Source of the DNA: Metallyticus violacea
Lineage: Eukaryota; Arthropoda; Insecta; Mantodea; Metallyticidae
Direction: 5' to 3'
DNA: 64,000 nt
NCBI GenBank assembly: GCA_030762175.1
Contig: JAUJEO010000021.1
Span: 1,240,001-1,304,000, forward strand
The translations under genes and the position numbers were made by a program. Numbering within the stretch: the stretch's first letter is position 1; every line of letters starts with the position of its first letter. The notes below the pieces were generated by a model. It did not search any database and was not told the origin of the DNA. It saw nothing but the letters and a program-made list of their open reading frames with translations. Below are positions 1 through 10,199 of the stretch, piece after piece.

Positions 1-560
1 GTTCTTATTTGAGATAACTGGTTCTCTTTCATTATACTAGTTTGATAGCCTCAGCAAAGCATATTATTCACAAAGAATCTCGAAAAGAAAAAAATTTTTT
101 TTCGAAGTTTGGAAACGTCGTTTGAATCACTTTTATTCCGTTCTTATTTGAGATAACTGGTTCTCTTTCACTATACTAGTTTGATAGCCTCAGTAAAGCA
201 TATTATGCACATAGAATCTCGAAAAGAAAAAAGTTTTTTTTCGAAGTTTCGAAACTTCGTTTGACTCAGTTTTTTTCCGTTCTAATTTGACATAACTGGT
301 TCTCTTTCATTATACTTGTTTGATAGCCTCAGTAAAGCATATTATATGCAAAGAATCTCGAAAAGAAAAATTTTTTTTTTCGAATTTTGGAAACTTCGTT
401 AGAATCACTTTTTTTCCGTTCTTATTTTAGGTAACTGGTTCTCTTTCATTATACTAATTTGATAGCCTCAGTAAAGCATATTATGCGCAAAGAATCTTGA
501 AAAGAAAAAAAATTTTTTTCGAAGTTTGGAAACGTCGTTAGAATCACTTTTTTTCCGTTC
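1..560. repeat. V1-V4 marker cassette of four monomers (first copy)
   Basis: Four distinguishable monomers follow one another. V1 has 'cagcaaagcatattattcac'. V2 has 'ttcactatactag' and the perfect palindrome. V3 has 'ttgacataactgg', 'tatacttgtttg' and 'atattatatgc'. V4 has 'attttaggtaac', 'actaatttg', 'aatcttg' and 'gaaacgtcg'. Nearly the same order recurs starting near 4.86, 7.22, 12.51, 13.62, 17.65, 20.15, 23.21, 24.32, 28.21, 32.24, 47.52, 55.29, 57.93, 59.46 and 62.10 kb, with partial versions near 35.9 and 43.6 kb. It is the best marker for higher-order units. Spacing between cassettes varies from 8 monomers upward, so the array is not one simple n-mer. Confidence 0.85.
242..259. repeat. 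Perfect 18-bp palindrome class, CGAAGTTTCGAAACTTCG
   Basis: A GG-to-CG change at the dyad centre makes the inverted repeat a perfect self-complementary 18-mer with TTCGAA at its middle. Other exact copies start at 5104, 7465, 12747, 17889, 20390, 23449, 28450, 30952, 32482, 36092, 38035, 38869, 40533, 41367, 42893, 47757, 52622, 58175 and 62344. Copies near 13.86, 24.56, 55.54 and 59.71 kb end in ACTTTG and have lost one outer pair. Most sit in the second monomer (V2) of the V1-V4 cassette, followed by 'tttgactcag'; the 30952 copy lies in a different monomer class. Confidence 0.9.
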
Positions 561-1065
561 TTATTTGAGATAACTGGTTCTCTTTCATTATACTAGTTTG
601 ATAGCCTCAGAAAAGCATATTATGCGCAAAGAATCTCGAAAAGAAAAAAGTTTTTTTCGAAGTTTGGAAACTTAGTTTGAATAACTTTTTTTCCGTTCTT
701 ATTTGAGATAACTGGTTCTCTTTCATTATACTAGTTTGATAGCCTCAGAAAAGCATATTATGCGCAAAGAATCTCGAAAAGAAAAAATTTTTTTTTCGAA
801 GTTTGGAAACTTCGTTAGAATCACTTTTTTTCCGTTCTTAATTGAGATAACTGGTTCTCTTTCATTATACTAGTTTGATAGCCTCAGAAAAGCATATTAT
901 GCGCAAAGAATCTCGAAAAGAAAAAAAATTTTTTTCGAAGTTTGGAAACTTCGTTAGAATCACTTTTTTTCCGTTCTTATTTGAAATAACTGGTTCTCTT
1001 TCATGATACTAGTTTGATAGCCTCAGAAAATCATATTATGCGCAAAGAATCTCGAAAAGAAAAAA

Positions 1066-1640
1066 ATTTTTTTAGAACTTTGGAAACTTCGTTAGAATCA
1101 CTTTTTTTTCCGATCTTATTTGAGATAACTGGTTCTCTTTCATTATACTAGTTTGATAGCCTCATAAAAGCTTATTATGCACAAAGAATCTCCAAAAGAA
1201 AAAACATTTTTTTCGAAGTTTGGAAACTTCGTTAGAATCACTTTTTTTCCGTTCTTATTTGAGATAACTGATTCTCTTTCATTATACTAGTTTGATAGCC
1301 TCAGTAAAGCATATTATGCACAAAATATCTCGAAAAGAAAAAAAATGTTTTTCGAAGTTTGGAAACTTCATTAGAATCACTTTTTTTCCGTTCTTATTTG
1401 AGATAACTGGTTCTCTTTCATTATACTAGTTTGATAGACTCAGTAAAGCATATTATGCGCAAGGAATCTGGAAAAGAAAAAAAATTTTTTTCGAATTTTG
1501 GAAACTTCATTAGAATCACTTTTTTTCCGTTCTTATTTGAGATATCTGGTTCTCTTTCATTATACTAGTTTGATAGCCTCAGAAAAGCATATTATGCGCA
1601 AAGAATCTCGAAAAGTAAAAAGTTTTTTTTCGAAGTTTGG
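1066..1640. repeat. Block repeated at 8,572-9,120 and partly at 6,348-6,720
   Basis: The order of variants is 'tttagaactttgg', 'acatttttttcg', 'aactgattctc', 'aaaatgtttttcg', 'gcaaggaatctgg', 'gagatatctgg'. It matches 8,572 onward at offset 7,501 (54 monomers). It matches 6,348 onward at offset 5,277, except that the later copy lacks the monomer carrying 'gatagactcag' and 'gcaaggaatctgg'. Confidence 0.75.
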
Positions 1641-3140
1641 AAACTTCGTTTGAATCACTTTTTTTCCGTTCTTATTTGAGATAACTGGTTCTCCTTCATT
1701 ATACTAGTTTGATAGCCTCAGAAAAGCATATTATGCACAAAGAATCTCGAAAAGAAAAAAAATTTTTTTCGAAGTTAGGAAACTTCGTTAGAATCACTTT
1801 TTTTCCGCTCTAATTTGAGATAACTGGTTCTTTCATTATACTAGCTAGTTTGATAGCCTCAGCAAAGCATATTATGCACAAAGAATCTCGAAAAGAAAAA
1901 AATTTTTTTTCGAAGTTTGGAAACTTCTTTTGAATCACTTTTTTTCCGTTCTTATTTGAGATAACTGGTTCTCTTTCATTATACTAGTTTGATAGCCTCA
2001 GTAAAGCATATTATGCACAAAGAATCTCGAAAAGAAAAAAAATTTTTTTCCAAGTTTGGAAACTTCATTAGAATCACTTTTTTTCCGTTCTTATTTTAGA
2101 TAACTGGTTCTCTTTCATTATACTAGTTTGATAGCCTCAGTAAAGCATATTATGCGCAAAGAATCTGGAAAAGAAAAAAAATTTTTTTCGAAGTTTGGAA
2201 ACTTCGTTAGAATCACTTTTTTTCCGTTCTTATTTGAGATAACTGGTTCTCTTTCATTATACTAGTTTGATAGCCTCAGAAAAGCATATTATGCGCAAAG
2301 AATCGCGAAAAGAAAAAAGTTTTTTTTCGAAGTTTGGAAACTTCTTTTGCATAACTTTTTTTCCGTTCTTATTTGAGATAACTGGTTCTCTTTCATTATA
2401 CTAGTTTGATAGCCTCAGAAAACCATATTATGCGCAAAGAATCTCGAAAAGAAAAAAATTTTTTTCGAAGTTAGGAAACTTCGTTTGAATCACTTTTTTT
2501 CCGTTCTTATTTGAGATAACTGGTTCTCTTTCATTATACTAATTAGATAGCCTCAGAAAAGCATATTACGCGCAAAGAATCTCGAAAATAAAAAAATTTT
2601 TTTAGAACTTTGGAAACTTCGTTAGAATCACTTTTTTTCCGTTCTTATTTGAGATAACTCGTTCTCTTTCATTATACTAGTTTGATAGCCTCAGAAAACC
2701 ATATTATGCGCAAAGAATCTCGAAAAGAAAAAAAATTTTTTTCGAAGTTTGGAAACGTCGTTTGAATCACTTTTTTCCGTTCTTATTTGAGATAACGGGT
2801 TATCTTTCATTATAGTAGTTTGATAGCCTCAGAAAACCATATTATGAGCAAAGAATCTCGAAATGAAAAAAATTTTTTTTCGAAGTATGGAGACTTCCTT
2901 AGAATCACTTTTTTTCCATTCTTATTTGAGATAACTGGTTCTCTTTCCTTATACTAGTTTGATAGCCTCAGAAAAGCATATTATGCGCAAAGAATCTTGA
3001 AAAGAAAAAAGTTTTTTTTCGAAGTTTGGAAACTTCGTTTGAATAACTTTTTTTCCGTTCTTATTTGAGATAACTGGTTCTCTTTCATTATACTAGTTTG
3101 ATAGCCTCAGAAAAGCATATTATGCACAAAGAATCTCGAA
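1640..3140. repeat. Block repeated at 33,601-35,101 (offset 31,961 bp)
   Basis: Rare shared variants fix the correspondence: 'ggttctccttc' (1691 and 33652), the duplicated 'ctagctag' combined with a two-base deletion in 'ggttctttcatt' (1841 and 33802), and 'aacgggttatctttc' (ttatct at 2800 and 34761). The offset is 230 monomers. The block is the likely relative of the 16/18-monomer units that fill 34.1-43.5 kb. Confidence 0.85.
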
Positions 3141-4224
3141 AAGAAAAAAATTTTTTTTCGAAGTTTGGAAACTTCTTTAGAATCACTTTTTTCCGTTTTT
3201 ATTTGCGATAACTGGTTCTCTTTCATTATACTAGTTTGATAGCCTCAGAAAACCATATTATGCGCAAAGAATCTCGAAAAGAAAAAAATTTTTTTCGAAG
3301 TTTGGAAACTTCTTTAGAATCACTGTTTTTCCGTTCTTATTTGAGATTACTGGTTCTCTTTCATTATACTAATTAGATAGCCTCAGAAAAGCATATTACG
3401 CGCAAAGAATCTCGAAAATAAAAAAAATTTTTTAGAACTTTGGAAACTTCGTTAGAATCACTTTTTTTTCCGATCTTATTTGAGATAACTGGTTCTCTTT
3501 CATTATACTAATTTGATAGCCTCATAAAAGCTTATTATGCACAAAGAATCTCGAAAAGAAAAAACATTTTTTTCGAAGTTTGGAAACTTCGTTAGAATCA
3601 CTTTTTTTCCGTTCTTATTTGAGATAACTGATTCTCTTTCATTATACTAGTTTGATAGCCTCAGTAAAGCATATTATGCACAAAATATCTCGAAAAGAAA
3701 AAATTTTTTTTTCGAATTTTGGAAACTTTGTTAGAAACACTTTTTTTCCGTTCTTATTTTAGGTAACTGGTTCTCTTTCATTATACTAGTTTGATAGCCT
3801 CAGAAAAGCAAATTATGCGCAAAGAATCTCTAAAAGAAAAAATTTTTCTTTCGAATTTTGTAAACTTCGTTAGAATCACTTTTTTTCCGTTCTTATTTGA
3901 GATAACTGGTTCTCTTTCATTATACTAGTTTGATAGCCTCAGAAAAGCATATTATGCGCAAAGAATCTCGAAAAGAAAAAAGTTTTTTTTCGAAGTTTGG
4001 AAACTTCGTTTGAATAACTTTTTTTCGGTTCTTATTTAAGATAACTGGTTCTCTTTCATTATACTAGTTTGATAGCCTCAGAAAAGCATATTATGCGCAA
4101 AGAATCTCGAAAAGAAAAAATTTTTTTTTCGAAGTTTGGAAACTTCGTTAGAATCACTTTTTTTCCGTTCTTATTTGAGATAACTGGTTCTCTTTCATTA
4201 TACTAGTTTGATAGCCTCAGAAAA

Positions 4225-4235
4225 GCATATTATGC
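4225..4235. repeat. Short palindrome GCATA-T-TATGC in each monomer
   Basis: Five-base arms flank a single T. The element recurs in most monomers; positions given are for the representative copy. Subfamilies alter one arm: 'ccatattatgc', 'gcatattattc', 'gcatattacgc', 'gcatatcatgc' and 'gcatattatatgc'. These variants are inherited with particular places in the higher-order repeat. No function is shown. Confidence 0.85.
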
Positions 4236-4246
4236 GCAAAGAATCT

Positions 4247-4270
4247 CGAAAAGAAAAAAATTTTTTTTCG
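4247..4270. repeat. A-tract/T-tract dyad (CGAAAAG-A7-T8-CG) in each monomer
   Basis: The arm starting CGAAAAG pairs with the arm ending TTTTTTCG through about ten base pairs, including one G-T wobble, around an A/T centre. A run of As directly followed by a run of Ts once per 139 bp is the kind of sequence known to curve DNA and disfavour nucleosome wrapping. The tract length is the most variable part of the monomer. One subfamily replaces the right arm ('tttttttagaac'). Confidence 0.8.
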
Positions 4271-4286
4271 AAGTTTGGAAACTTCG
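4269..4286. repeat. Inverted repeat CGAAGTTT-GG-AAACTTCG in each monomer
   Basis: Perfect eight-base arms with a two-base GG spacer; the first three bases are shared with the end of the preceding A/T dyad, so the two hairpins would compete. Subfamilies differ in symmetry: 'cgaagttagg...' and 'cgaattttgg...' each break one pair, 'cgatgtttgg...ctttg' breaks both arms, and the 'tttcgaaac' class is perfectly symmetric. Positions are for the representative copy. Confidence 0.9.
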
Positions 4287-4298
4287 TTAGAATCACTT
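4282..4298 (+). other. Weak CENP-B-box-like 17-mer (representative copy)
   Basis: The stretch CTTCGTTAGAATCACTT agrees with the human CENP-B box CTTCGTTGGAAACGGGA at 11 of 17 positions and keeps six of nine core bases (TTCG, A and the first C of CGGG). A monomer class with CTTCGTTGGAATCACTT reaches 12 of 17 (at 14011, 24713, 53606, 55688 and 59855). The GGG essential to mammalian CENP-B binding is missing, so binding is not supported. Chance similarity is a real possibility. Confidence 0.25.
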
Positions 4299-4862
4299 TT
4301 TTTCCGTTCTTATTTAAAATAACTGGTTCTCTTTCATGATACTAGTTTGATAGCCTCAGAAAATCATATTATGCGCAAAGAATCTCGAAAAGAAAAAAAT
4401 TTTTTTTCGATGTTTGGAAACTTTGTTAGAATCACTCTTTTTCCGTTCTTATTTGAGATAACTGGTTCTCTTTCATTATACTAGTTTGATAGCCTCAGAA
4501 AGGCATATTATGCGCAAAGAATCTCGAAAAGAAAAAAGTTTTTTTTTCGAAGTTTGGAAACTTCGTTTGAATAACTTTTTTTCCGTTCTTATTTGAGATA
4601 ACTGGTTCTATTTCATTATACTAGTTTGATAGCCTCAGAAAAGCATATTATGCGCAAAGAATCTCGAAAAGAAAAAATTTTTTTTTCGAAGTTTGGAAAC
4701 TTCGTTAGAATCACTTTTTTTCCGTTCTTATTTGAGATTACTGGTTCTCTTTCATTATAGTAGTTTGATAGACTCAGAAAAGCATATTATGCACAAAGAA
4801 TCTCGAAAAGAAAAAAAATTTTTTTCGAAGTTAGGAAACTTCGTTAGAATCACTTTTTTTCC

Positions 4863-7223
4863 GTTCTTATTTGAGATAACTGGTTCTCTTTCAATATACT
4901 AGTTTGATAGCCTCAGCAAAGCATATTATTCACAAAGAATCTCGAAAAGAAAAAAATTTTTTTTCGAAGTTTGGAAACGTCGTTTGAATCACTTTTATTC
5001 CGTTCTTATTTGAGATAACTGGTTCTCTTTCACTATACTAGTTTGATAGCCTCAGTAAAGCATATTATGCACAAAGAATCTCGAAAAGAAAAAAGTTTTT
5101 TTTCGAAGTTTCGAAACTTCGTTTGACTCAGTTTTTTTCCGTTCTAATTTGACATAACTGGTTCTCTTTCATTATACTTGTTTGATAGCCTGAGTAAAGC
5201 ATATTATATGCAAAGAATCTCGAAAAGAAAAATTTTTTTTTTCGAATTTTGGAAACTTCGTTAGAATCACTTTTTTTCCGTTCTTATTTTAGGTAACTGG
5301 TTCTCTTTCATTATACTAATTTGATAGCCTCAGTAAAGCATATTATGCGCAAAGAATTTTGAAAAGAACAAAATTTTTTTTCGAAGTTTGGAAACGTCGT
5401 TAGAATCACTTTTTTTCCGTTCTTATTTGAGATAACTGGTTCTCTTTCATTATACTAGTTTGATAGCCTCAGAAAAGCATATTATGCGCAAAGAATCTCG
5501 AAAAGAAAAAAGTTTTTTTTCGAAGTTTGGAAACTTCGTTTGAATAACTTTTTTTCCGTTCTTATTTGAGATAACTGGTTCTCTTTCATTATACTAGTTT
5601 GATAGCCTCAGAAAAGCATATTATGCGCAAAGAATCTCGAAAAGAAAAAATTTTTTTTCGAAGTTTGGAAACTTCGTTAGAATCATTTTTTTTCGTTCTT
5701 AATTGAGATAACTGGTTCTCTTTCATTATACTAGTTTGATAGCCTCAGAAAAGCATATTATGCGCAAAGAATCTCGAAAAGAAAAAAATTTTTTTTCGAA
5801 GTTTGGAAACTTCGTTAGAATCACTTTTTTTCCGTTCTTATTTGAAATAACTGGTTCTCTTTCATGATACTAGTTTGATAGCCTCAGAAAATCATATTAT
5901 GCGCAAAGAATCTCGAAAAGAAAAAAATTTTTTTTCGATGTTTGGAAACTTTGTTAGAATCACTTTTTTTCCGTTCTTATTTGAGATAACTGGTTCTCTT
6001 TCATTATACTAGTTTGATATCCTCAGAAAAGCATATTATGCACAAAGAATCTCGAAAAGAAGAAAATTTTTTTTCGAAGTTTGGAAACTTCTTTAGAATC
6101 TCTTTTTTCCGTTTTTATTTGCGATAACTGGTTCTCTTTCATTATACTAGTTTGATAGCCTCAGAAAACCATATTATGCGCAAAGAATCTCGAAAAGAAA
6201 AAAATTTTTTTTCGAAGTTTGGAAACTTCTTTAGAATCACTATTTTTCCGTTCTTATTTGAGATTACTGGTTCTCTTTCATTATACTATTTAGATAGCCT
6301 CTGAAAAGCATATTACGCGCAAAGAATCTCGAAAATAAAAAAAATTTTTTAGAACTTTGGAAACTTCGTTAGAATCACTTTTTTTTCCGATCTTATTTGA
6401 GATAACTGGTTCTCTTTCATTATACTAGTTTGATAGCCTCATAAAAGCTTATTATGCACAAAGAATCTCGAAAAGAAAAAACATTTTTTTCGAAGTTTGG
6501 AAACTTCGTTAGAATCACTTTTTTTCCGTTCTTATTTGAGATAACTCATTCTCTTTCATTATACTAGTTTGATAGCCTCAGTAAAGCATATTATGCACAA
6601 AATATCTCGAAAAGAAAAAAAATGTTTTTCGAAGTTTGGAAACTTCATTAGAATCACTTTTTTTCCGTTCTTATTTGAGATATCTGGTTCTCTTTCATTA
6701 TACTAGTTTGATAGCCTCAGAAAAGCATATTATGCGCAAAGAATCTCGAAAAGAAAAAAGTTTTTTTTCGAAGTTTGGAAACTTCATTAGATTCACTTTT
6801 TTTCCGTTCTTATTTGATATAACTGGTTCTCTTTCATTATACTAGTTTGATAGCCTCAGTAAAGCATATTATGCGCAAAGAATCTGGAAAAAAAAAAAAA
6901 AAAATTTTCGAAATTTGGAAACTTCGTTAGAATCACTTTTTTTCCGTTCTTATTTGAGATAACTGGTTCCCGTTCATTATACTAGTTTGATAGCCTCATA
7001 AAAGCTTATTATGCACAAAGAATCTCGAAAAGAAAAAACATTTTTTTCGAAGTTTGGAAACTTCGTTAGAATCACTTTTTTTCCGTTCTTATTTGAGATA
7101 ACTGATTCTCTTTCATTATACTAGTTTGATAGCCTCAGTAAAGCATATTATGCACAAAATATCTCGAAAAGAAAAAAATTTTTTTTCGAAGTTAGGAAAC
7201 TTCGTTAGAATCACTTTTTTTCC
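4863..7223. repeat. 17-monomer higher-order unit, copy 1 (2,361 bp)
   Basis: Starts with V1 and is followed directly by a second unit starting with V1 at 7,224. Variants shared at offset 2,361 run to about 5.89 kb; from 'gatatcctcag' (6,021 and 8,245) the offset is 2,224; after about 6.64 kb it is 2,363. The steps show one monomer lost from the second copy near 8,238 and one lost from this copy near 6,640. Confidence 0.75.
6889..6904. repeat. A-expanded monomer class
   Basis: In a monomer with 'gaatctgg' the A-rich tract has grown to about 18 uninterrupted As while the T tract has shrunk to three or four, giving 'aaaattttcgaaatttgg'. The same class lies near 9,249, 10,779, 21,342 and 30,374, and near 33,434 with a T interruption. 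It is always followed by the 'ggttcccgttc' monomer except at 33.4 kb, so the copies share one ancestor and are not independent slippage events. Confidence 0.8.
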
Positions 7224-9586
7224 GTTCTTATTTGAGATAACTGGTTCTCTTTCATTATACTAGTTTGATAGCCTCAGCAAAGCATATTATTCACAAAGAA
7301 TCTCGAAAAGAAAAAAATTTTTTTTCGAAGTTTGGAAACGTCGTTTGAATCACTTTTATTCCGTTCTTATTTGAGATAACTGGTTCTCTTTCACTATACT
7401 AGTTTGATAGCCTCAGTAAAGCATATTATGCACAAAGAATCTCGAAAAGAAAAAAGTTTTTTTTCGAAGTTTCGAAACTTCGTTTGACACAGTTTTTTTC
7501 CGTTCTAATTTGACATAACTGGTTCTCTTTCATTATACTTGTTTGATAGCCTCAGTAAAGCATATTATATGCAAAGAATCTCGAAAAGAAAAATTTTTTT
7601 TTTCGAATTTTGGAAACTTCGTTAGAATCACTTTTTTTCCGTTCTTATTTTAGGTAACTGGTTCTCTTTCATTATACTAATTTGATAGCCTCAGTAAAGC
7701 ATATTATGCGCAAAGAATCTTGAAAAGAAAAAAATTTTTTTTCGAAGTTTGGAAACGTCGTTAGAATCACTTTTTTTCCGTTCTTATTTGAGATAACTGG
7801 TTCTCTTTCATTATACTAGTTTGATAGCCTCAGAAAAGCATATTATGCGCAAAGAATCTCGAAAAGAAAAAAGTTTTTTTTCGAAGTTTGGAAACTTCGT
7901 TTGAATAACTTTTTTTCCGTTCTTATTTGAGATAACTGGTTCTCTTTCATTATACTAGTTTGATAGCCTCAGAAAAGCATATTATGCGCAAAGAATCTCG
8001 AAAAGAAAAAATTTTTTTTTCGAAGTTTGGAAACTTCGTTAGAATCACTTTTTTTCCGTTCTTAATTGAGATAACTGGTTCTCTTTCATTATACTAGTTT
8101 GATAGCCTCAGAAAAGCATATTATGCGCAAAGAATCTCGAAAAGAAAAAAATTTTTTTTCGAAGTTTGGAAACTTCGTTAGAATCACTTTTATTCCGTTC
8201 TTATTTGAAATAACTGGTTCTCTTTCATGATACTAGTTTGATATCCTCAGAAAAGCATATTATGCACAAAGAATCTCGAAAAGAAGAAAATTTTTTTTCG
8301 AAGTTTGGAAACTTCTTTAGAATCACTTTTTTCCGTTTTTATTTGCGATAACTGGTTCTGTTTCATTATACTAGTTTGATAGCCTCAGAAAACCATATTA
8401 TGCGCAAAGAATCTCGAAAAGAAAAAAATTTTTTTTCGAAGTTTGGAAACTTCTTTAGAATCACTATTTTTCCGTTCTTATTTGAGATTACTGGTTCTCT
8501 TTCATTATACTATTTAGATAGCCTCAGAAAAGCATATTACGCGCAAAGAATCTCGAAAATAAAAAAAATTTTTTAGAACTTTGGAAACTTCGTTAGAATC
8601 ACTTTTTTTTCCGATCTTATTTGAGATAACTGGTTCTCTTTCATTATACTAGTTTGATAGCCTCATAAAAGCTTATTATGCACAAAGAATCTCGAAAAGA
8701 AAAAACATTTTTTTCGAAGTTTGGAAACTTCGTTAGAATCACTTTTTTTCCGTTCTTATTTGAGATAACTGATTCTCTTTCATTATACTAGTTTGATAGC
8801 CTCAGTAAAGCATATTATGCACAAAATATCTCGAAAAGAAAAAAAATGTTTTTCGAAGTTTGGAAACTTCATTAGAATCACTTTTTTTCCGTTCTTATTT
8901 GAGATAACTGGTTCTCTTTCATTATACTAGTTTGATAGACTCAGTAAAGCATATTATGCGCAAGGAATCTGGAACAGAAAAAAAATTTTTTTCGAATTTT
9001 GGAAACTTCATTAGAATCACTTTTTTTCCGTTCTTATTTGAGATATCTGGTTCTCTTTCATTATACTAGTTTGATAGCCTCAGAAAAGCATATTATGCGC
9101 AAAGAATCTCGAAAAGAAAAAAGTTTTTTTTCGAAGTTTGGAAACTTCATTAGATTCACTTTTTTTCCGTTCTTATTTGATATAACTGGTTTTCTTTCAT
9201 TATACTAGTTTGATAGCCTCAGTAAAGCATATTATGCGCAAAGAATCTGGAAAAAAAAAAAAAAAAATTTCGAAATTTGGAAACTTCGTTAGAATCACTT
9301 TTTTTCCGTTCTTATTTGAGATAACTGGTTCCCGTTCATTATACTAGTTTGATAGCCTCATAAAAGCTTATTATGCACAAAGAATCTCGAAAAGAAAAAA
9401 CATTTTTTTCGAAGTTTGGAAACTTCGTTAGAATCACTTTTTTTCCGTTCTTATTTGAGATAACTGATTCTCTTTCATTATACTAGTTTGATAGCCTCAG
9501 TAAAGCATATTATGCACAAAATATCTCGAAAAGAAAAAAATTTTTTTTCGAAGTTTAGAAACTTCTTTAGAATCACTATTTTTCCG
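7224..9586. repeat. 17-monomer higher-order unit, copy 2
   Basis: Follows copy 1 head to tail. Near 8,238 the 'catgatactag' monomer runs straight into 'gatatcctcag', which in the related block at 29.2-29.4 kb belongs to the next monomer. This marks an exact one-monomer deletion. The unit ends where 'gcacaaaatatctcg' leads into 'cttctttagaatcactattt'; in copy 1 the same monomer instead leads back into the V1 series. Confidence 0.7.
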
Positions 9587-10199
9587 TTCTTATTTGAGAT
9601 TACTGGTTCTCTTTCATTATACTAATTAGATAGCCTCAGAAGAGCATATTACGCGCAAAGAATCTCGAAAATAAAAAAATTTTTTTAGAACTTTGGAAAC
9701 TTCGTTAGAATCACTTTTTTTTCCGATCTTATTTGAGATAACTGGTTCTCTTTCATTATACTAGTTTGATAGCCTCATAAAAGCTTATTATGCACAAAGA
9801 ATCTCGAAAAGAAAAAACATTTTTTTCGAAGTTTGGAAACTTCGTTAGAATCACTTTTTTTCCGTTCTTATTTGAGATAACTGATTCTCTTTCATTATAC
9901 TAGTTTGATAGCCTCAGTAAAGCATATTATGCACAAAATATCTCGAAAAGAAAAAATTTTTTTTTCGAATTTTGGAAACTTCGTTAGAATCACTTTTTTT
10001 CCGTTCTTATTTTAGGTAACTGGTTCTCTTTCATTATACTAGTTTGATAGCCTCAGAAAAGCATATTATGCGCAAAGAATCTCTAAAAGAAAAAATTTTT
10101 TTTTCGAATTTTGTAAACTTCGTTAGAATCACTTTTTTTCCGTTCTTATTTGAGATAACTGGTTCTCTTTCATTATACTAGTTTGATAGCCTCAGAAAA
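8670..10199. repeat. 11-monomer tandem duplication, copy 1 (1,529 bp)
   Basis: Shares with the next unit, in order, 'aactgattctc' (8762 and 10291, counted at 'gagataactg'), 'aaaatgtttttcg', 'gcaaggaatctgg', 'gagatatctgg', the A-expanded monomer, 'ggttcccgttc' and 'cagaagagcatattacgc'. The offset is 1,529-1,530 bp. Confidence 0.8.

Larger units (their letters stand above)
1..1065. repeat. Block repeated at 4,863-5,927
   Basis: At an offset of 4,862 bp (35 monomers) the same variants align, including V1-V4 and the 'cttaattgagataac' monomer at 837 and 5699. Near 1,065 the match stops: this copy passes directly into 'tttagaactttgg', whereas the other copy reaches that variant three monomers later, at 6,348. 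This indicates a clean three-monomer difference. Confidence 0.8.
4167..4305. repeat. Representative consensus monomer (139 bp)
   Basis: This copy matches the majority base as far as I can judge at every position, so it serves as a ruler. Counting from 'gttcttattt' as position 1: positions 37-42 hold ACTAGT; 44-54 hold the well-conserved 'gatagcctcag'; 55-58 vary (aaaa, taaa, caaa); 59-69 hold the GCATA-T-TATGC palindrome; 69-74 vary (gcgcaa, gcacaa, ttcaca); 81-104 hold the A-tract/T-tract dyad; 103-120 hold CGAAGTTT-GG-AAACTTCG; 121-139 end in a T-run and 'cc'. Position 1 is arbitrary. The length of 139 is one more than a multiple of three, so no frame continues from monomer to monomer. Confidence 0.93.
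3042..5420. repeat. Block repeated at 15,827-18,205 (offset 12,785 bp)
   Basis: Variants shared in order include 'ttatttgcgataac' (3203 and 15988), 'tttagaactttgg', 'aactgattctc', 'aatttttctttcg' (3841 and 16626), 'cggttcttatttaag', the 'catgatactag' monomer, 'cagaaaggcat' and V1-V4. The offset equals 92 monomers. Both copies carry the 'gttctatttc' monomer immediately before the class that opens the 69-codon spurious frame. Confidence 0.8.

Noticed and set aside
1841..1850. Transposon target-site duplication at 'ctagctag'
   Set aside because: A four-base tandem duplication without any inserted element or excision scar; it is shared with 33,802 as part of a larger copied block.
2586..2594. 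Polyadenylation signal AATAAA in the 'gaaaataaaaa' monomer class
   Set aside because: It is a single substitution (AAAAG to AAATA) in an A-rich tract, linked to the 'tttagaac' subfamily, with no transcription unit around it.
4269..4286. Rho-independent terminator (hairpin plus T-run)
   Set aside because: The hairpin CGAAGTTT-GG-AAACTTCG followed some 15 bases later by a T-run looks superficially like one, but it is AT-rich, the T-run is not adjacent, and it recurs in every monomer of a eukaryotic-type satellite with no gene upstream.
6889..6904. Poly(A) tail of a retroposed element
   Set aside because: The A-run lies inside an otherwise normal monomer, has no target-site duplication or foreign sequence beside it, and its copies share neighbours, so it is an inherited expansion of the monomer's own A-tract.
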